The position numbers and the translations under genes were made by a program. This document shows positions 16,192 to 26,388 of a stretch of 49,726 nt of DNA, piece after piece. The stretch is from Novosphingobium olei (GTDB taxonomy: Bacteria; Pseudomonadota; Alphaproteobacteria; Sphingomonadales; Sphingomonadaceae): contig NZ_JABBGM010000017.1 in the NCBI RefSeq assembly GCF_012927405.1, positions 1-49,726 of the forward strand, in the 5' to 3' direction. Each line of letters begins with the position of its first letter. Positions within the stretch are counted from its first letter, which is position 1. Below the pieces are notes generated by a model. That model was not told the origin of the DNA, did not search any database, and worked only from the letters and a program-made list of their open reading frames with translations.

Positions 16192-19100
16192 ATGTCCGCA
16201 ATCAACGTCAACGGGTCCAACGGAGCGAACGGCTCCAGCGGCGCGACTGCAGGCGCATCAGGCGGCGCGGGCTCTGCCGGGGGTGCGGCGCTTGCCGCAA
16301 CCTCCACACCAGGCGATGCAAACAACACGGCGAACGCCTATGGCGGTTCGGGCGGTTCGGGCGGTTCGGGCGCCGCCAACGGCGCGGGCGCAGGTGGCAA
16401 TGGCGGGGCCGGTGCGGGAGGCGGCTCGGCTTCGGCGACGACATCGACATCACGCGCTGGCCCGGCTGCGTCCTATTCGCAATCCTCCGGTGGCGCAGGT
16501 GGCAATGGCGGCAGCGGGGGCAGCGGCACTCCAAACGGGCTAGGCGGCAGTGGCGGCAACGGTGGTAGCGCTTCTGGATCGGCGGCTGCGACGAACACTT
16601 CGGCTTCCGCCGACGCAGTTACGGCACAGATTACGGCGTCTGGCGGCAGCGGCGGCTATGCGCAGGGCCTCGGACGCACTGCGGGCAATGGCGGTGTCGC
16701 CTCGGGTGCCACAGCGATGGCCACGTCCGCCGGAAACGGAACAATCCAGGCCACCGTGTCCCAGTACGGCGGCTTGGGCGGATATGGCTACACGGGCGCC
16801 AATGGCGGCAATGGTGCATCCAGCACCGTCACCAACGCCGTCAGCGGAAAAAGCAGTGCTGGCAATCTCTACCTCTATCAGGATTCGCGCGGCGGCAGTG
16901 CTGGGGGCAGTACCGGTGGTGCAGTCGGTGCGAGCGGATCGGCGACATCGTCGCTGGTGTTCGATGACAACGCCAACACCACGAAAAGCAACCTCGTGTA
17001 CGTCACCAACTATGCCGGCGGCGGAAATGGTGGCAACGGCACGGGCAGCAATGGCAGCACCGGCGGGGCGGCGAGCGCCAGCTCAACAATCGGCGGGGCA
17101 GCCGCACTCACCATCACGAGCCAGGTGACAGGCGGCGCTGGTGGTTTTGTGTCGGGGGCGGGTCTTACGGCAGGCAATGGTGGCACCGCCACCAACTCGG
17201 CCACCGGGAACTCCTCCACGACGGGGTTGCAGACCATCAGCGTCACCGGATCAAGCTCTGGCGGCACAGGTGGGTATGCTGACGGCACGGGGAGCGTGGC
17301 CGGCAACGGCGGGGTGGCCAGCGGAACCGTGGCGCGCGGCACGACGCAGGGCAATGGCACTGTCTACGCGACAGTTTATCAGTACGGGGGGAATGGCGGT
17401 GTCGGCTACAATGGTGCCTCCGGCGGGGCTGGCGCAAGCAGCACAGTCACCAACGGTGCTTCCGGTTACACCAACAATGGTGCGCTTCAGCTTACCCAGA
17501 CGGCTACAGGTGGTTCGGGCGGCGGCTCGCAATCGACGGCAGGCGCTGCAGGCAATGCAACATCGAATCTAACGTTCGACGACTCTCTTAATCTGCTTCG
17601 CAGCAGTCAGATCTCTAGCGCCTCCAACGCCAGTGGCGGCAGCGGCGGGAGCGGCAGCAACGGGGCTAACGGTGCCGCAGGTGGCAACGCAACTGCAAGC
17701 GGCACGATCCTGGGGACAAAGTCCGTCACGGACAATGTATCAGCCGCAGGTGGCGCTGGCGGCATCGTAACAGGTGGCGGTCTTGGCACGGCTGGCAACG
17801 GCGGTACGGCCAAGGCAAACGGTGCCGCCACGTCCACTACGACCGGTAACGAATCGGTCAACGTCAACGTAAGTGCGACGGGTGGCAGTGGGGGCTATGC
17901 CGACGGTGCGGGCAAGATCGCGGGCGCTGGCGGCATCGCTAGTGGTTCTACAGCTGCGGCGGTGACCGGCGGCAACGGCCCGGCTACTTCCTATGTCACG
18001 CAGAGCGGCGGCAGCGGCGGGTACGGCTACACGGGGGCAACCGGTGGCAAGGGCGCTGCAAGCTCTTTGACGAACGCGGTGACGGGATCGACCAACGGCG
18101 GCAACCTTTACCTCAATCAATATGCCTATGGCGGCACCGGCGGCGGATCGAACGGCGGGGTAGCGGGCGTAGGTGGTGCCGCCACCTCCAACCTCACCTG
18201 CAATGATGGGGCCAATGCCAAGAAGTCCAACACGGTCAACGTCAACGTGATCGCCAACGGCGGCTCTGGCGGGGTGGGCACCAACGGCATCAACGGTGCG
18301 ATCGGCGGTGCAGGGTCTTCCACCGATGTCATCGCCGGCACGAAGGCTGTGTTTGCCTCGGCCTCCACCGCAGGCGGCGCTGGCGGCGCCGTCAACGGCT
18401 CGGGCATCGGCACAGCCGGGGCCGGCGGCAAAGCGACGACGAAGGTCACCGCCAGTTCGACCACCGTGAGCAACCAGGCAGTGACTGCAAGCGCATATAG
18501 TTATGGCGGAAGCGGCGGTACTGCTGATGGCGTCGGCAAGATCGCCGGAGCCGGAGGCACCGTGTCCGGATCGATCGCCAAGGCGACAACTGCCGGAAAC
18601 GGCACGGCTAACGCCGGTGTTTATGGCTACGGCGGCAACGGAGGCACCGGTTACAACGGCGCCAACGGGGCAGCAGGTGCCTCCACAACCCTAACCAGTG
18701 CGGTTTCCGGAGCCACCAACGGCGGAACCTTGTACCTGACCCAGAGCGCGGTCGGCGGTAGCGGTGGGAGCAGCACAGGGGGAACTGCGGGTTCGGGCGG
18801 CAAGGGAGCCTCTACGCTGGTCTTTGATGACACTCTTAATGCCACGACCAGCAGCAATTTGTCCGTTTCAGCGACCGGTACGGGTGGCACGGGCGGTTCG
18901 ACCACGGGCACGGTTGCTGCCAAGGCCGGTGGGGCGGGCTCTGCAAGCACCACGGTCACAGGCGCGCAGACTGTGAACGTCTCCGCCGCTGCATCAGGCG
19001 GTGTTGGTGGCACGACATCTCAGACCGGCACGGCAACGGGCGGCGCTGGCGGTGCGGCTACATCCAAGTCGATCGCGTCGAGCACAACCACCTCGAACCA

Positions 19101-22100
19101 AACGGTAACAGCCACCGCCTCTGCCAACGGAGGAACGGGCGGTTATGCCGATGGAGCCGGCAAGACCGCCGGCAAAGGCGGGTTGGCCAGTCTATCGACT
19201 GCGAGCGCAACGTCTTCCGGTAATGGCTATGCAGGTGCCACCGTCACTCAGACCGGTGGATCCGGTGGAACGGGCTATAATGGTGCGAAAGGAGGTGCCG
19301 GCGCGCTCAGCACACTGGCCAATGCGGTAACCGGGTCAACCAACGGCGGCACGCTTTCACTTTCGCAGACCGCCAATGGCGGTAACGGCGGGAGCACCAG
19401 CAACGGCACGGCGGCAGCCACGGCTGGGGTGGCAGGCGCTGGCACATCGAGTCTTACGTTTGATGATACGCTGAATTCAAACAAGTCAGCCACAGTTACG
19501 ACCACCGTCTCGGCCAGTGGAGGCAGTGGCGGCAACGCGAGCAACGGCGCGAGCGGCAAGGTCGGTGCGATCGGAACGAGCACTTCAAACATCATCGGCA
19601 CAAAGGCTGTGGCGGCTTATGGCTATGGCAACGGCGGCAATGGCGGGTGGGTCAATGGCACGGGCGTCGGCGCCGCCGGTTCCGGCGGGGTAGGCAACGT
19701 CTCGGTCATTGCCACCAGCACAACGGTTTCGAACCAGGCGGTCACGGCCTATGCGCAGGCTGTCGGCGGTAGCGGCGGCAGCGCAGATGGCGCGGGCAAG
19801 ACAGCTGGTGCCGGTGCCAATCAGACCAATGCTTCTGTAGCGGCCAGCAGCGCCGGCAATGGCTCGGTCAATGCCAGCGCCTATCTGTACGGCGGCAACG
19901 GCGGTGCTGGCTATAATGGTGCCAACAGCGGCGCAGGAGGATCAAGCACTCTCACAAATGCCGTTTCTGGTTCGAGCAATGGCGGCACCTTGTCGCTCGT
20001 CCAGTCGGCCGTGGCCGGCAGTGCAGGAGGTTCAACCGGAGGCACAAGTGGGTCAGGCGGCGCCGCCAGCTCGACCCTGACCTTCGATGATTCTTTGAAC
20101 ACCAACAAGAGCGCGAACGTTACCGTGGGCGTTGGGGCGTCCAGCGGGGCTGGCGGAAACAATACAGGAGGTGGCAACGGCAAGGCAGCTGGCGCGGCGA
20201 GCGCGACAGCGACGGTTACTGGAACGCAGACGGTTTCTCTCAATGTCAACGCTAACGGCAACTCGGGCGGCATCGTCAACGGGTCGGGCGCGGGCAACGC
20301 CGGCAACGGCGGCGCGGCGAGCGCCAAGAGTTCGGCGATTTCGACAACCGTGAGCAACCAGTCGGTCACCGGTACAGCAACTGCCAACGGTGGTGGCGGC
20401 GGGTATGCCGACGGACCCGGCAAGACGGCTGGTAACGGCGGCGTTGCAAGCGGTTCCACAGCCTCGGCGGTGACTGCCGGAACCGGCTCTGCAAGTGCTC
20501 AGGTCACCCAAAGTGGCGGCACCGGTGGCATAGGCTACAACGGCGCCAATGCAGGCAACGGGGCAAACAGCACCGTGACGAACGGCGTCGGAGGCGCAAC
20601 GAATGGCGGCTCCCTGTATCTCTATCAGACAGTGTCTGGTGGCAACGGCGGCGGTATCAATAATGGTTCTGCCGCATCGGTAGCTGGCGCGGCAGGCGTT
20701 GCCAATTCGACTTTGGTGTTTGACGATACGCTCAGCGTCACAAAATCTAATTCGATCTATGCCCAAAGCAATTCCAATGGCGGGAGCGGTGGATCTGCCA
20801 ACGGGGGCGCGAGCGCCAAGGCCGGCGGCGCGGCTTTGGGCGCGATCACCACGACCGGTACCAAGACCGTTTCAAGCTATAACTACGTCAACGGTGGCAA
20901 TGGCGGCAACGCCGATGGTGCCGGTGGCGGGGCGGCGGGCAATGGCGGGACAGCGTCAGGGCAGACCATCAGCACTACCACTAGCCTCTCGAACCAGTCG
21001 GTCACTGCCTTCTTGCAAGTCTTCGGCGGCAACGGTGGTTCGGCCAACGGAGCGGGCAAGAGCGCAGGAAACGGTGGCGTGGCGAGCGGGAGCACTGCGC
21101 AAGCAAGCACGGCGGGCAATGGCAGCGTCGCCGCTACTGTGTACCAGTACGGCGGCCATGGTGGCACCGGTAATGGCAATGCTACTGCTGGATCGGGTGC
21201 TTCCTCGACGCTCACGAATGCCGTGTCGGGCGCAACCAACGGGGGCTCCCTTGCCCTATCCCAAAGCGCTACCGGCGGTAATGGCGGTTATTCTACCAGC
21301 GGCAATGGCGGCATAGCAGGCAATGCCAGCTCTCTTCTGACGTTTGTCGACGCACTGGCCAATCCCACCACCAGCTCGTCGCTTTCGGCGAACATCCTCG
21401 CACAAGGCGGGACAGGCGGCTCCACCACGGCCGGTACCGGCGGGCAGGGTGGTTCAGCATCGTCCAACGGGACGCTTAACGGCACGGGATCTGTCTCGCT
21501 GTCGGTCAGTGCGTCAGGTGGCAATGCAGGAACCGGGTCTCTCTCTTCCGGCGCAGGTTCAAGCGCGCTTGCCTCGGCGACCGGCGTGGCGGGAACAAGC
21601 GCTAGTATTTCTGCCGCTGCCCATGGCGGAACCGGGACCACTTCGAGCTCCGGCACGGCAAATGCGGTTGCCACCGGCAAGTCCGGCTATGCTTCGGCGA
21701 CAGCGGACTCCCATCTTGTCAGCGGAGCGCTGGTGCGTGATGTGACTGCAACCACCGGTGCCTCACTCTTCGGTGCAGGTACAAGCAAGAGTACGGTCTC
21801 CGCGAACGCAACGACCAGCATCGGGCTTGCAAGCGCAGCCGTGGATACCACATCACAATCGGTCTCGCACATCGCGGGCGCGCCGACCGCAGCCAACGTG
21901 ACAGCCATTCTCACCGCCAACTCCAACATCCAGGCTGCTTTCGCGACGCCGTCGCCAAGCTACTTCGCAATCGGTGAACTGGGCGATCGTCACTCGCCCC
22001 TGGCTGCAGGGACCGAAACCCTGAGCCAGAGCTTCAGCCTGACAGTTGATCTTAATCAGCTGGCGGTGAAGGAGCACCTCGTTGTAGGTCTTTACGGTGG

Positions 22101-22569
22101 GCAGGCATTTGGTTCGGGCGTCACAAACGTCACATTGACGATAACTGCTAATGGATCCGCGCTCGTCAATCAGAGCTTCGGTACGGCATCAGCAGCGGTA
22201 ACCTACTTCACCAACCATGCCTTGGATCTTGGTTCGCTCACAGCGCCGCTCTACTCAGGCAACACGCTCAACTTGAGCGCCACGCTGACGGTGACAACAA
22301 ACTCTGCCGGCTCGGGCTTCTATGGCAACTTCCTCATAGGCGACCCGCCAGCTACGCTGAATGACTCGTATACCGCCGACGCGACAGATGTTTTCCATTT
22401 CGCTGCAGCGGATTCTCCGTCCCACGCACAAGATTGGACCGCGCCGGCTCATATAGCGGAGATTTCGAACTACCGCGATTTCGCGGTTTCGCAATCTGGC
22501 GATGTGGATTTCAATCCAGGGCACTTCGTAAGCGGGTACGGAGCCCACCTGCATGATTTATATTTGTGA
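16192..22569 (+). CDS. Giant Gly/Ser/Asn/Ala-rich repeat protein (2125 aa), probably secreted adhesin
   Basis: ATG follows GGAGGAGCAGTATT. Nearly the whole chain consists of beta-strand-type repeats of about 205-211 residues. A landmark of the form L-T-F-D-D-(S/T)-L-N recurs at nt about 16960, 17575, 18195, 18820, 19453, 20083, 20717 and 21340. Each unit also carries GGYADG-GK-AGNGG and YNGA-GGAG blocks. Gly-Gly-x runs resemble PE_PGRS or haemagglutinin-like repeats. The last ~230 residues are unique and less glycine-rich (HIAGAPTAANVTAILTAN…), ending HLHDLYL. There is no Sec signal peptide and no RTX nonapeptides. A C-terminal secretion signal for a type I system is plausible, but no transporter gene is in the window. 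Cysteine is almost absent (one, in LTCND of repeat 3). Confidence 0.8.
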   Translation: MSAINVNGSNGANGSSGATAGASGGAGSAGGAALAATSTPGDANNTANAYGGSGGSGGSGAANGAGAGGNGGAGAGGGSASATTSTSRAGPAASYSQSSGGAGGNGGSGGSGTPNGLGGSGGNGGSASGSAAATNTSASADAVTAQITASGGSGGYAQGLGRTAGNGGVASGATAMATSAGNGTIQATVSQYGGLGGYGYTGANGGNGASSTVTNAVSGKSSAGNLYLYQDSRGGSAGGSTGGAVGASGSATSSLVFDDNANTTKSNLVYVTNYAGGGNGGNGTGSNGSTGGAASASSTIGGAAALTITSQVTGGAGGFVSGAGLTAGNGGTATNSATGNSSTTGLQTISVTGSSSGGTGGYADGTGSVAGNGGVASGTVARGTTQGNGTVYATVYQYGGNGGVGYNGASGGAGASSTVTNGASGYTNNGALQLTQTATGGSGGGSQSTAGAAGNATSNLTFDDSLNLLRSSQISSASNASGGSGGSGSNGANGAAGGNATASGTILGTKSVTDNVSAAGGAGGIVTGGGLGTAGNGGTAKANGAATSTTTGNESVNVNVSATGGSGGYADGAGKIAGAGGIASGSTAAAVTGGNGPATSYVTQSGGSGGYGYTGATGGKGAASSLTNAVTGSTNGGNLYLNQYAYGGTGGGSNGGVAGVGGAATSNLTCNDGANAKKSNTVNVNVIANGGSGGVGTNGINGAIGGAGSSTDVIAGTKAVFASASTAGGAGGAVNGSGIGTAGAGGKATTKVTASSTTVSNQAVTASAYSYGGSGGTADGVGKIAGAGGTVSGSIAKATTAGNGTANAGVYGYGGNGGTGYNGANGAAGASTTLTSAVSGATNGGTLYLTQSAVGGSGGSSTGGTAGSGGKGASTLVFDDTLNATTSSNLSVSATGTGGTGGSTTGTVAAKAGGAGSASTTVTGAQTVNVSAAASGGVGGTTSQTGTATGGAGGAATSKSIASSTTTSNQTVTATASANGGTGGYADGAGKTAGKGGLASLSTASATSSGNGYAGATVTQTGGSGGTGYNGAKGGAGALSTLANAVTGSTNGGTLSLSQTANGGNGGSTSNGTAAATAGVAGAGTSSLTFDDTLNSNKSATVTTTVSASGGSGGNASNGASGKVGAIGTSTSNIIGTKAVAAYGYGNGGNGGWVNGTGVGAAGSGGVGNVSVIATSTTVSNQAVTAYAQAVGGSGGSADGAGKTAGAGANQTNASVAASSAGNGSVNASAYLYGGNGGAGYNGANSGAGGSSTLTNAVSGSSNGGTLSLVQSAVAGSAGGSTGGTSGSGGAASSTLTFDDSLNTNKSANVTVGVGASSGAGGNNTGGGNGKAAGAASATATVTGTQTVSLNVNANGNSGGIVNGSGAGNAGNGGAASAKSSAISTTVSNQSVTGTATANGGGGGYADGPGKTAGNGGVASGSTASAVTAGTGSASAQVTQSGGTGGIGYNGANAGNGANSTVTNGVGGATNGGSLYLYQTVSGGNGGGINNGSAASVAGAAGVANSTLVFDDTLSVTKSNSIYAQSNSNGGSGGSANGGASAKAGGAALGAITTTGTKTVSSYNYVNGGNGGNADGAGGGAAGNGGTASGQTISTTTSLSNQSVTAFLQVFGGNGGSANGAGKSAGNGGVASGSTAQASTAGNGSVAATVYQYGGHGGTGNGNATAGSGASSTLTNAVSGATNGGSLALSQSATGGNGGYSTSGNGGIAGNASSLLTFVDALANPTTSSSLSANILAQGGTGGSTTAGTGGQGGSASSNGTLNGTGSVSLSVSASGGNAGTGSLSSGAGSSALASATGVAGTSASISAAAHGGTGTTSSSGTANAVATGKSGYASATADSHLVSGALVRDVTATTGASLFGAGTSKSTVSANATTSIGLASAAVDTTSQSVSHIAGAPTAANVTAILTANSNIQAAFATPSPSYFAIGELGDRHSPLAAGTETLSQSFSLTVDLNQLAVKEHLVVGLYGGQAFGSGVTNVTLTITANGSALVNQSFGTASAAVTYFTNHALDLGSLTAPLYSGNTLNLSATLTVTTNSAGSGFYGNFLIGDPPATLNDSYTADATDVFHFAAADSPSHAQDWTAPAHIAEISNYRDFAVSQSGDVDFNPGHFVSGYGAHLHDLYL
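16960..21960 (+). repeat. Eight ~625-bp tandem repeats within the giant gene
   Basis: Spacing of the F-D-D landmark codons is about 615, 620, 625, 633, 630, 634 and 623 bp. The repeats are diverged at DNA level but similar in protein, so they are old duplications rather than a recent expansion. The eighth copy has F-V-D-A instead of F-D-D-S/T and is the most degenerate. Confidence 0.7.
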
Positions 22570-23243
22570 GAGGCCGTCGATCTTTTGTTATGGCGACGCG
22601 ACGGGCCATCAAGTTCTCATTGAAGTGTTTCGTATCATGGGAACCGATACGGCGCTGAGAAGTGTGGACGTCCGATTTTGTGGAGCCTGGCTAATTACTT
22701 AGATGGACGAGGTTGAGTGTGCTCCAAGGCCCAATTTGATCTCGAACGTCCGCAGGCTCGACACTAGGCGTAAGGTTATTCCGTTCCGAGCGCACGGCCA
22801 GTGTCGGCATCTCCGGTCATCTGCAGTCCCCGCGCGGTAAGGCTCGGGGAAGGCTGGGCCGGGTGTGACCTGGCCAAACGGTCAGAAAGCCCAAAACGTC
22901 CCAGTTCTCCCTTGCAAAAAAGGCAAGTCCACCGCTCAAGTCAGGACAAATCTTGATTGGTGGGCCGCGAGCCGGGAATGATCGAATTTCTGTCGACAGC
23001 CAGCGCCGCGTCTCCTCGCTTAGGCAACAAAGCTCTTTGTCTTCGCGGCCGGGCCATGCTGGTTTTGTCGCTGCCCGGCTGTCGATCCACCGCCTCAAGC
23101 CCTTTACGCTGAACGATCGACAGCAAGCCTGGCACAGGTCCACCGGGCCTCATTCGGTGACGGTTTCGCACCTGGTGCGATCCTCAGCTACCGCGTGTCG
23201 TGCGGCGTGTTGGGGATGATTAGCGAAAGCCGTCGTGAGCCGA
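22570..23243. other. Gene-free stretch
   Basis: Between the giant gene and the small XRE gene. Short frames on both strands lack ribosome sites and family content. I see no clear terminator after the giant gene. Confidence 0.45.
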
Positions 23244-23483
23244 TTACTTCGGCGCCTTCGCAGGCCGTCCGCGCTTCTTGGATTTAGCGATGTACCGAGA
23301 GGGCAACTCGCCACGGTCGAGCATTTCGAGGAGACGAACAATCGGGCCCGAAGGAGACCGCTCGCCGCGCTCAAGCATACGGATGTGTCGGCCGTTTGTA
23401 GATACAAGCCCCAGCGTTTCAGCAAGCGCCCCAGAACTCAGCCCCGCGCGCTGCCGGATCGCCTTGATCTCCTCGGGGCTCAT
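23244..23483 (-). CDS. Small XRE-type HTH protein
   Basis: 79 residues from ATG 23483, with GGAGAG about 7 nt upstream; an ATG six codons earlier is possible. The core MSPEEIKAIRQRAGLSSGALAETLGL…IRMLERGERSPSGPIVRLLEML is a Cro/C1-type HTH of the shortened form common near toxin-antitoxin or phage genes. A basic tail (KSKKRGRPAK) may add non-specific DNA binding. It stands alone with no partner gene within 650 bp on either side, so its target is unknown. Confidence 0.7.
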   Translation of the reverse strand: MSPEEIKAIRQRAGLSSGALAETLGLVSTNGRHIRMLERGERSPSGPIVRLLEMLDRGELPSRYIAKSKKRGRPAKAPK

Positions 23484-24596
23484 TCGAATCTCTCCGTCCA
23501 TATACTGCGTAAATGCGGCGATCTCCGGGATTCGACAAGAGCCACCCTCGGGCTGGGTGGGCCATTGCTCTTTGGCCGCAAAAAGCAAGACCCGAGCGAT
23601 CGGCGGTTCTTGAAGCGGCTCCTCGCCTCGCGATACTGCTCTCGCCTAGCGATGGAGCTCGACTGCCAAAGCGAGGAAACGTTCTCCTCGAAAGCACCCT
23701 AGAGAGTATCAACCCGTCCATTGTAGCTCATATTACCAGCTAGGCTGCTGTATGCCGCCGAAGACAATGATCGCGTCATCGAAGCAGGGCGAAAGCTCTT
23801 TAATGGTTTTTCGTCCTCTTCCTAAGAGCGAAAGGGTCCTGATGAGGAAAAAGCCGCTCGACCGAACGCGCTGCACGAATGTCCATTTTGATCTTGTGCG
23901 GGTCCTGTGTCCCGCCTGCTAAAGCCGGTAGAAATGGCGAGCCGCTGCACGGCAAGAAACTGCCCTGGATGGCTATGAGAGGGTTAAGACGCGAATGGGG
24001 CCTCTGAGCATCCCTTTGTTGCCATCAGCTTTATCGATCCTGCTCAGAACCTGCGCTGCACATATTAGTTTCACACAACCTTTGCCAGTCTGCTCCAAGA
24101 GCCCTAACCCCGTCCGATGTATCTCGCTAGCTTGTTCGCCAGGCGAATCTATCGATCGCCTTCTTTGCAAGCGAGGGATGCTCGATCTGACGTTCCCAAG
24201 ACAGGGCGCTGATCGAGCGCGGCGCGATAATACGGGAGCATGAGGCGGCACACAGAGATGAGCCGCGGCGCCGAGCACAGACGCTCGGCCCCAATGGCGC
24301 ACAGCCCGGTTGGAGCAACCGGCTGGATTCTCGCAAAGTTCGCAAATGGGCGGATTCGCTCGCGCAAAGCTATAGCGCTCCGCACGTCAGACAGCGCTTG
24401 GATGAGGATCCTGTGGCCTTGCAACTACATGAAGAGTGCCGCCATCTGCGCCCCGCTCCTGACCGCATTTGCTTCTAGCGGCTAGGCGACCGGAATGTGG
24501 GGTCAGAGCCAAGGGGCGCCTGCACGCCTTGCCGCCAGAATCAGGACTGAGAAAACTGGAGGACGCCGCTGGTGCAGCGCCCTCCTTGGGGCAAGC
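23484..24596. other. Long gene-free stretch
   Basis: About 1.1 kb with no recognisable gene, tRNA or IS. Codon-like structure is absent in all frames I examined. It may be decayed sequence at the junction between cargo and the minus-strand backbone that starts at 24597. Confidence 0.45.
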
Positions 24597-25625
24597 TCAA
24601 AAAGCGGCACCGCGCCGAGCAAACCGCCGCTTCCCGTTCATGGCAGGCGCACCTTCGGGAAAGGCCGGCTGCTGGTGGCTCGCGGCGAAGGCATGGTAGG
24701 GAATACCCGCCTCGCGCACCCTGGTCAGGAGGTTGGCCTGCAGCCCCGATCCCTCGCAGATGACCGCGTGGACGGGCTTGAGGTTCATCATCTGCTCGTT
24801 GCGGGCGAACCCTGCGCGCTTACCCATCGCGCGGTTGAGCGTGAAGCGCACCGTCGCAACGCCGCGCGAGGCCGCCCAGGCGTGCGCGATCTGGTCGCAG
24901 CCACGGTGCTGGGCCGTAGTCGCCAGGATCATGCTTGGAATGCGCGCGAAGGTATCGTCGAGCGCCTTGTAAAGCAGTTCGTGATCATGCCAGGTATCGC
25001 CGCCTGAAAAGATCACGACGGGACCGGTCGGAGCGTGGGCCTCGCGGCGCTTGGCCGCGCGCGCTGCCAGGAAATCGCGGGCCTCGATCTGGCTCGCGGT
25101 CGTGGCGGAACTGACGCGCGATCCCCGCGCGGTCGAGAAGGGTCGGCCGGTTTCGGCGTGGAACACTTGCGCTGCATGGTCGCGCATGCACTCCATTGCC
25201 TCGCGGCAACTCTGGAGCGTTTCGCACAGCAGGCGGGTGTCCTCGACCTGCGTGGCGTGGATTTCTGACGGGTCGGAGATGCGCACCAGTTCGCCCAGTT
25301 CCTTGGCCGCATCGTCCTCGCGGCCCTCGATGCGCTTGGCCACGACGTGGAAGCTGTTGGCAAAGCCCCAGGCGAGATCTGCGGCGAAGGGTTCGAGCCG
25401 CGTATCGCGCAGCACATCGAACAGCGTGGTCATGACCATTTCGACAGCGGCGCGGGCCTGGTCGGGATCGGGCATAAAGCAGACTTCAGCCTCGTCGACG
25501 ATAGACAGCTTGGCGCGCTCGTCGTGCTCGATAAAGGCATGCGCGTAAGTCGAGGTCTGGTCGGTCGATCCGGTTTCCTCGGCGATGAAGTTCGCAAGAT
25601 CGGCGAAGTTCGAGAAGGTTTGCAT
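24597..25625 (-). CDS. DUF2493 (SLOG/YspA-like) domain protein
   Basis: 342 residues from ATG 25625 behind GGAGCG. The C-terminal ~130 residues form a Rossmann-like domain: VVIFSGGDTWHDHELLYKALDD, then GCDQIAHAWAASRGV, then RNEQMMNLKPVHAVIC. This is the pattern of DUF2493/cpYpsA-like SLOG proteins, thought to bind nucleotide-type ligands. The N-terminal 190 residues are helical and typical of plasmid-borne versions. These genes are common in alphaproteobacterial mobile elements; no biochemical role is established. It is the leftmost gene of the minus-strand backbone, separated from ssb by a strong terminator. Confidence 0.75.
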   Translation of the reverse strand: MQTFSNFADLANFIAEETGSTDQTSTYAHAFIEHDERAKLSIVDEAEVCFMPDPDQARAAVEMVMTTLFDVLRDTRLEPFAADLAWGFANSFHVVAKRIEGREDDAAKELGELVRISDPSEIHATQVEDTRLLCETLQSCREAMECMRDHAAQVFHAETGRPFSTARGSRVSSATTASQIEARDFLAARAAKRREAHAPTGPVVIFSGGDTWHDHELLYKALDDTFARIPSMILATTAQHRGCDQIAHAWAASRGVATVRFTLNRAMGKRAGFARNEQMMNLKPVHAVICEGSGLQANLLTRVREAGIPYHAFAASHQQPAFPEGAPAMNGKRRFARRGAAF

Positions 25626-25943
25626 GGGGTTTCGCTCCTGAGTTCCGTCATCGGCTTGATGACGCCCCTCATCCGGCAAGCCGTGCCCAGCTCCGTCAGG
25701 GACGTTGACCGGGAAGCCGGGACGCATCGCGGGCCGGACCCCGGTTGACGCCGCGAAGCGGGGCATGGGGGAGCCGATTTTGGGGACGGGGCCGCAAGGG
25801 CACCGGCCGCAAAATTGGGGGAACCGTGCATCCTTGACGGGGCGCCAGGCCGGGTTGCCACACTGGGAGGACACAGAAAGGGTTGGGTATTACAGCTCTT
25901 TCCGCATCCCCGGGCGGGCATCCGCCAGGGGACGCGGAAACAC

Positions 25944-25975
25944 GACAAAAGGGCCGGCGCGCCAGCGCCGACCCT
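25944..25975 (-). terminator. Rho-independent terminator after ssb
   Basis: Read on the minus strand: an 11-bp stem AGGGTCGGCGC…GCGCCGGCCCT, one mismatch, then TTTTGTC. It is about 80 bp past the ssb stop. Confidence 0.7.
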
Positions 25976-26025
25976 CTTGAGGCGCAACGAAGATGTTCGG
26001 GCGTCCCCAGCGAACACGCAAAGAC

Positions 26026-26047
26026 GGGCGGCCCGGTGGGGCCGCCC
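26026..26047 (-). terminator. Perfect hairpin just after ssb stop
   Basis: GGGCGGCCC-CACC-GGGCCGCCC, 12 bp past the stop, followed by GTCTTTG. It is a weak U-tract, so it may assist the stronger terminator further on. Confidence 0.5.
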
Positions 26048-26058
26048 ACTCGCGGTGG

Positions 26059-26388
26059 TCAGATGAACTCGATCTCGTCGGCGACGATTTCGGTGTTGTA
26101 GTAGGTCTTGCCGTCGCGTTCGTTGCGCGAGTAGCGGATCTCGCCGGTCACCAGCAGTTTGTCGCCCTTGTGCTTGTTGTTGGCGATCGCCTTGCCGAGG
26201 CCGCCAAAGGCCTTGACCGTGTGGAACTGGTCGTAGGTCTCGGTGTAGCCGTTTTCGTCCTTCTGGACCTTGCCGTCCTTGATGACCGGCTTGCTGGTCA
26301 CCAGCGTGAACATCACGCCGCCCTTGCTGTCGGTGCCGAAGCGCGAAACGTCTGCGGTGATGCGACCGGAGAGAAAAACCTTGTTCAT
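26059..26388 (-). CDS. Single-stranded DNA-binding-like protein (second SSB)
   Basis: 109 residues from ATG 26388 (MNKVFLSGRITADVSRFGTDSKGG). The OB-fold pattern continues with FTLVTSKPVIKDGK, then YDQFHTVKAFGGLGKAIANNKHKGDKLLVTGEI, and ends EIVADEIEFI. It is shorter than cellular SSBs and has no acidic C-terminal tail, so it probably does not recruit the usual SSB partners. It differs strongly from the SSB at 13663-14076, implying separate origins. It may protect transferred ssDNA of the element. Confidence 0.8.
   Translation of the reverse strand: MNKVFLSGRITADVSRFGTDSKGGVMFTLVTSKPVIKDGKVQKDENGYTETYDQFHTVKAFGGLGKAIANNKHKGDKLLVTGEIRYSRNERDGKTYYNTEIVADEIEFI

Larger units (their letters stand above)
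25626..26058. other. Leader of DUF2493 gene and terminators of ssb
   Basis: The DUF2493 leader contains a perfect hairpin CGTCATC-AAGCC-GATGACG about 25 nt before its start. The ssb side holds the two hairpins listed separately. No gene is visible. Confidence 0.5.

Noticed and set aside
16192..22569. The ~625-bp repeats as a CRISPR array or satellite DNA
   Set aside because: Repeats are in one open frame with protein-level conservation, and there are no short identical repeats with unique spacers.
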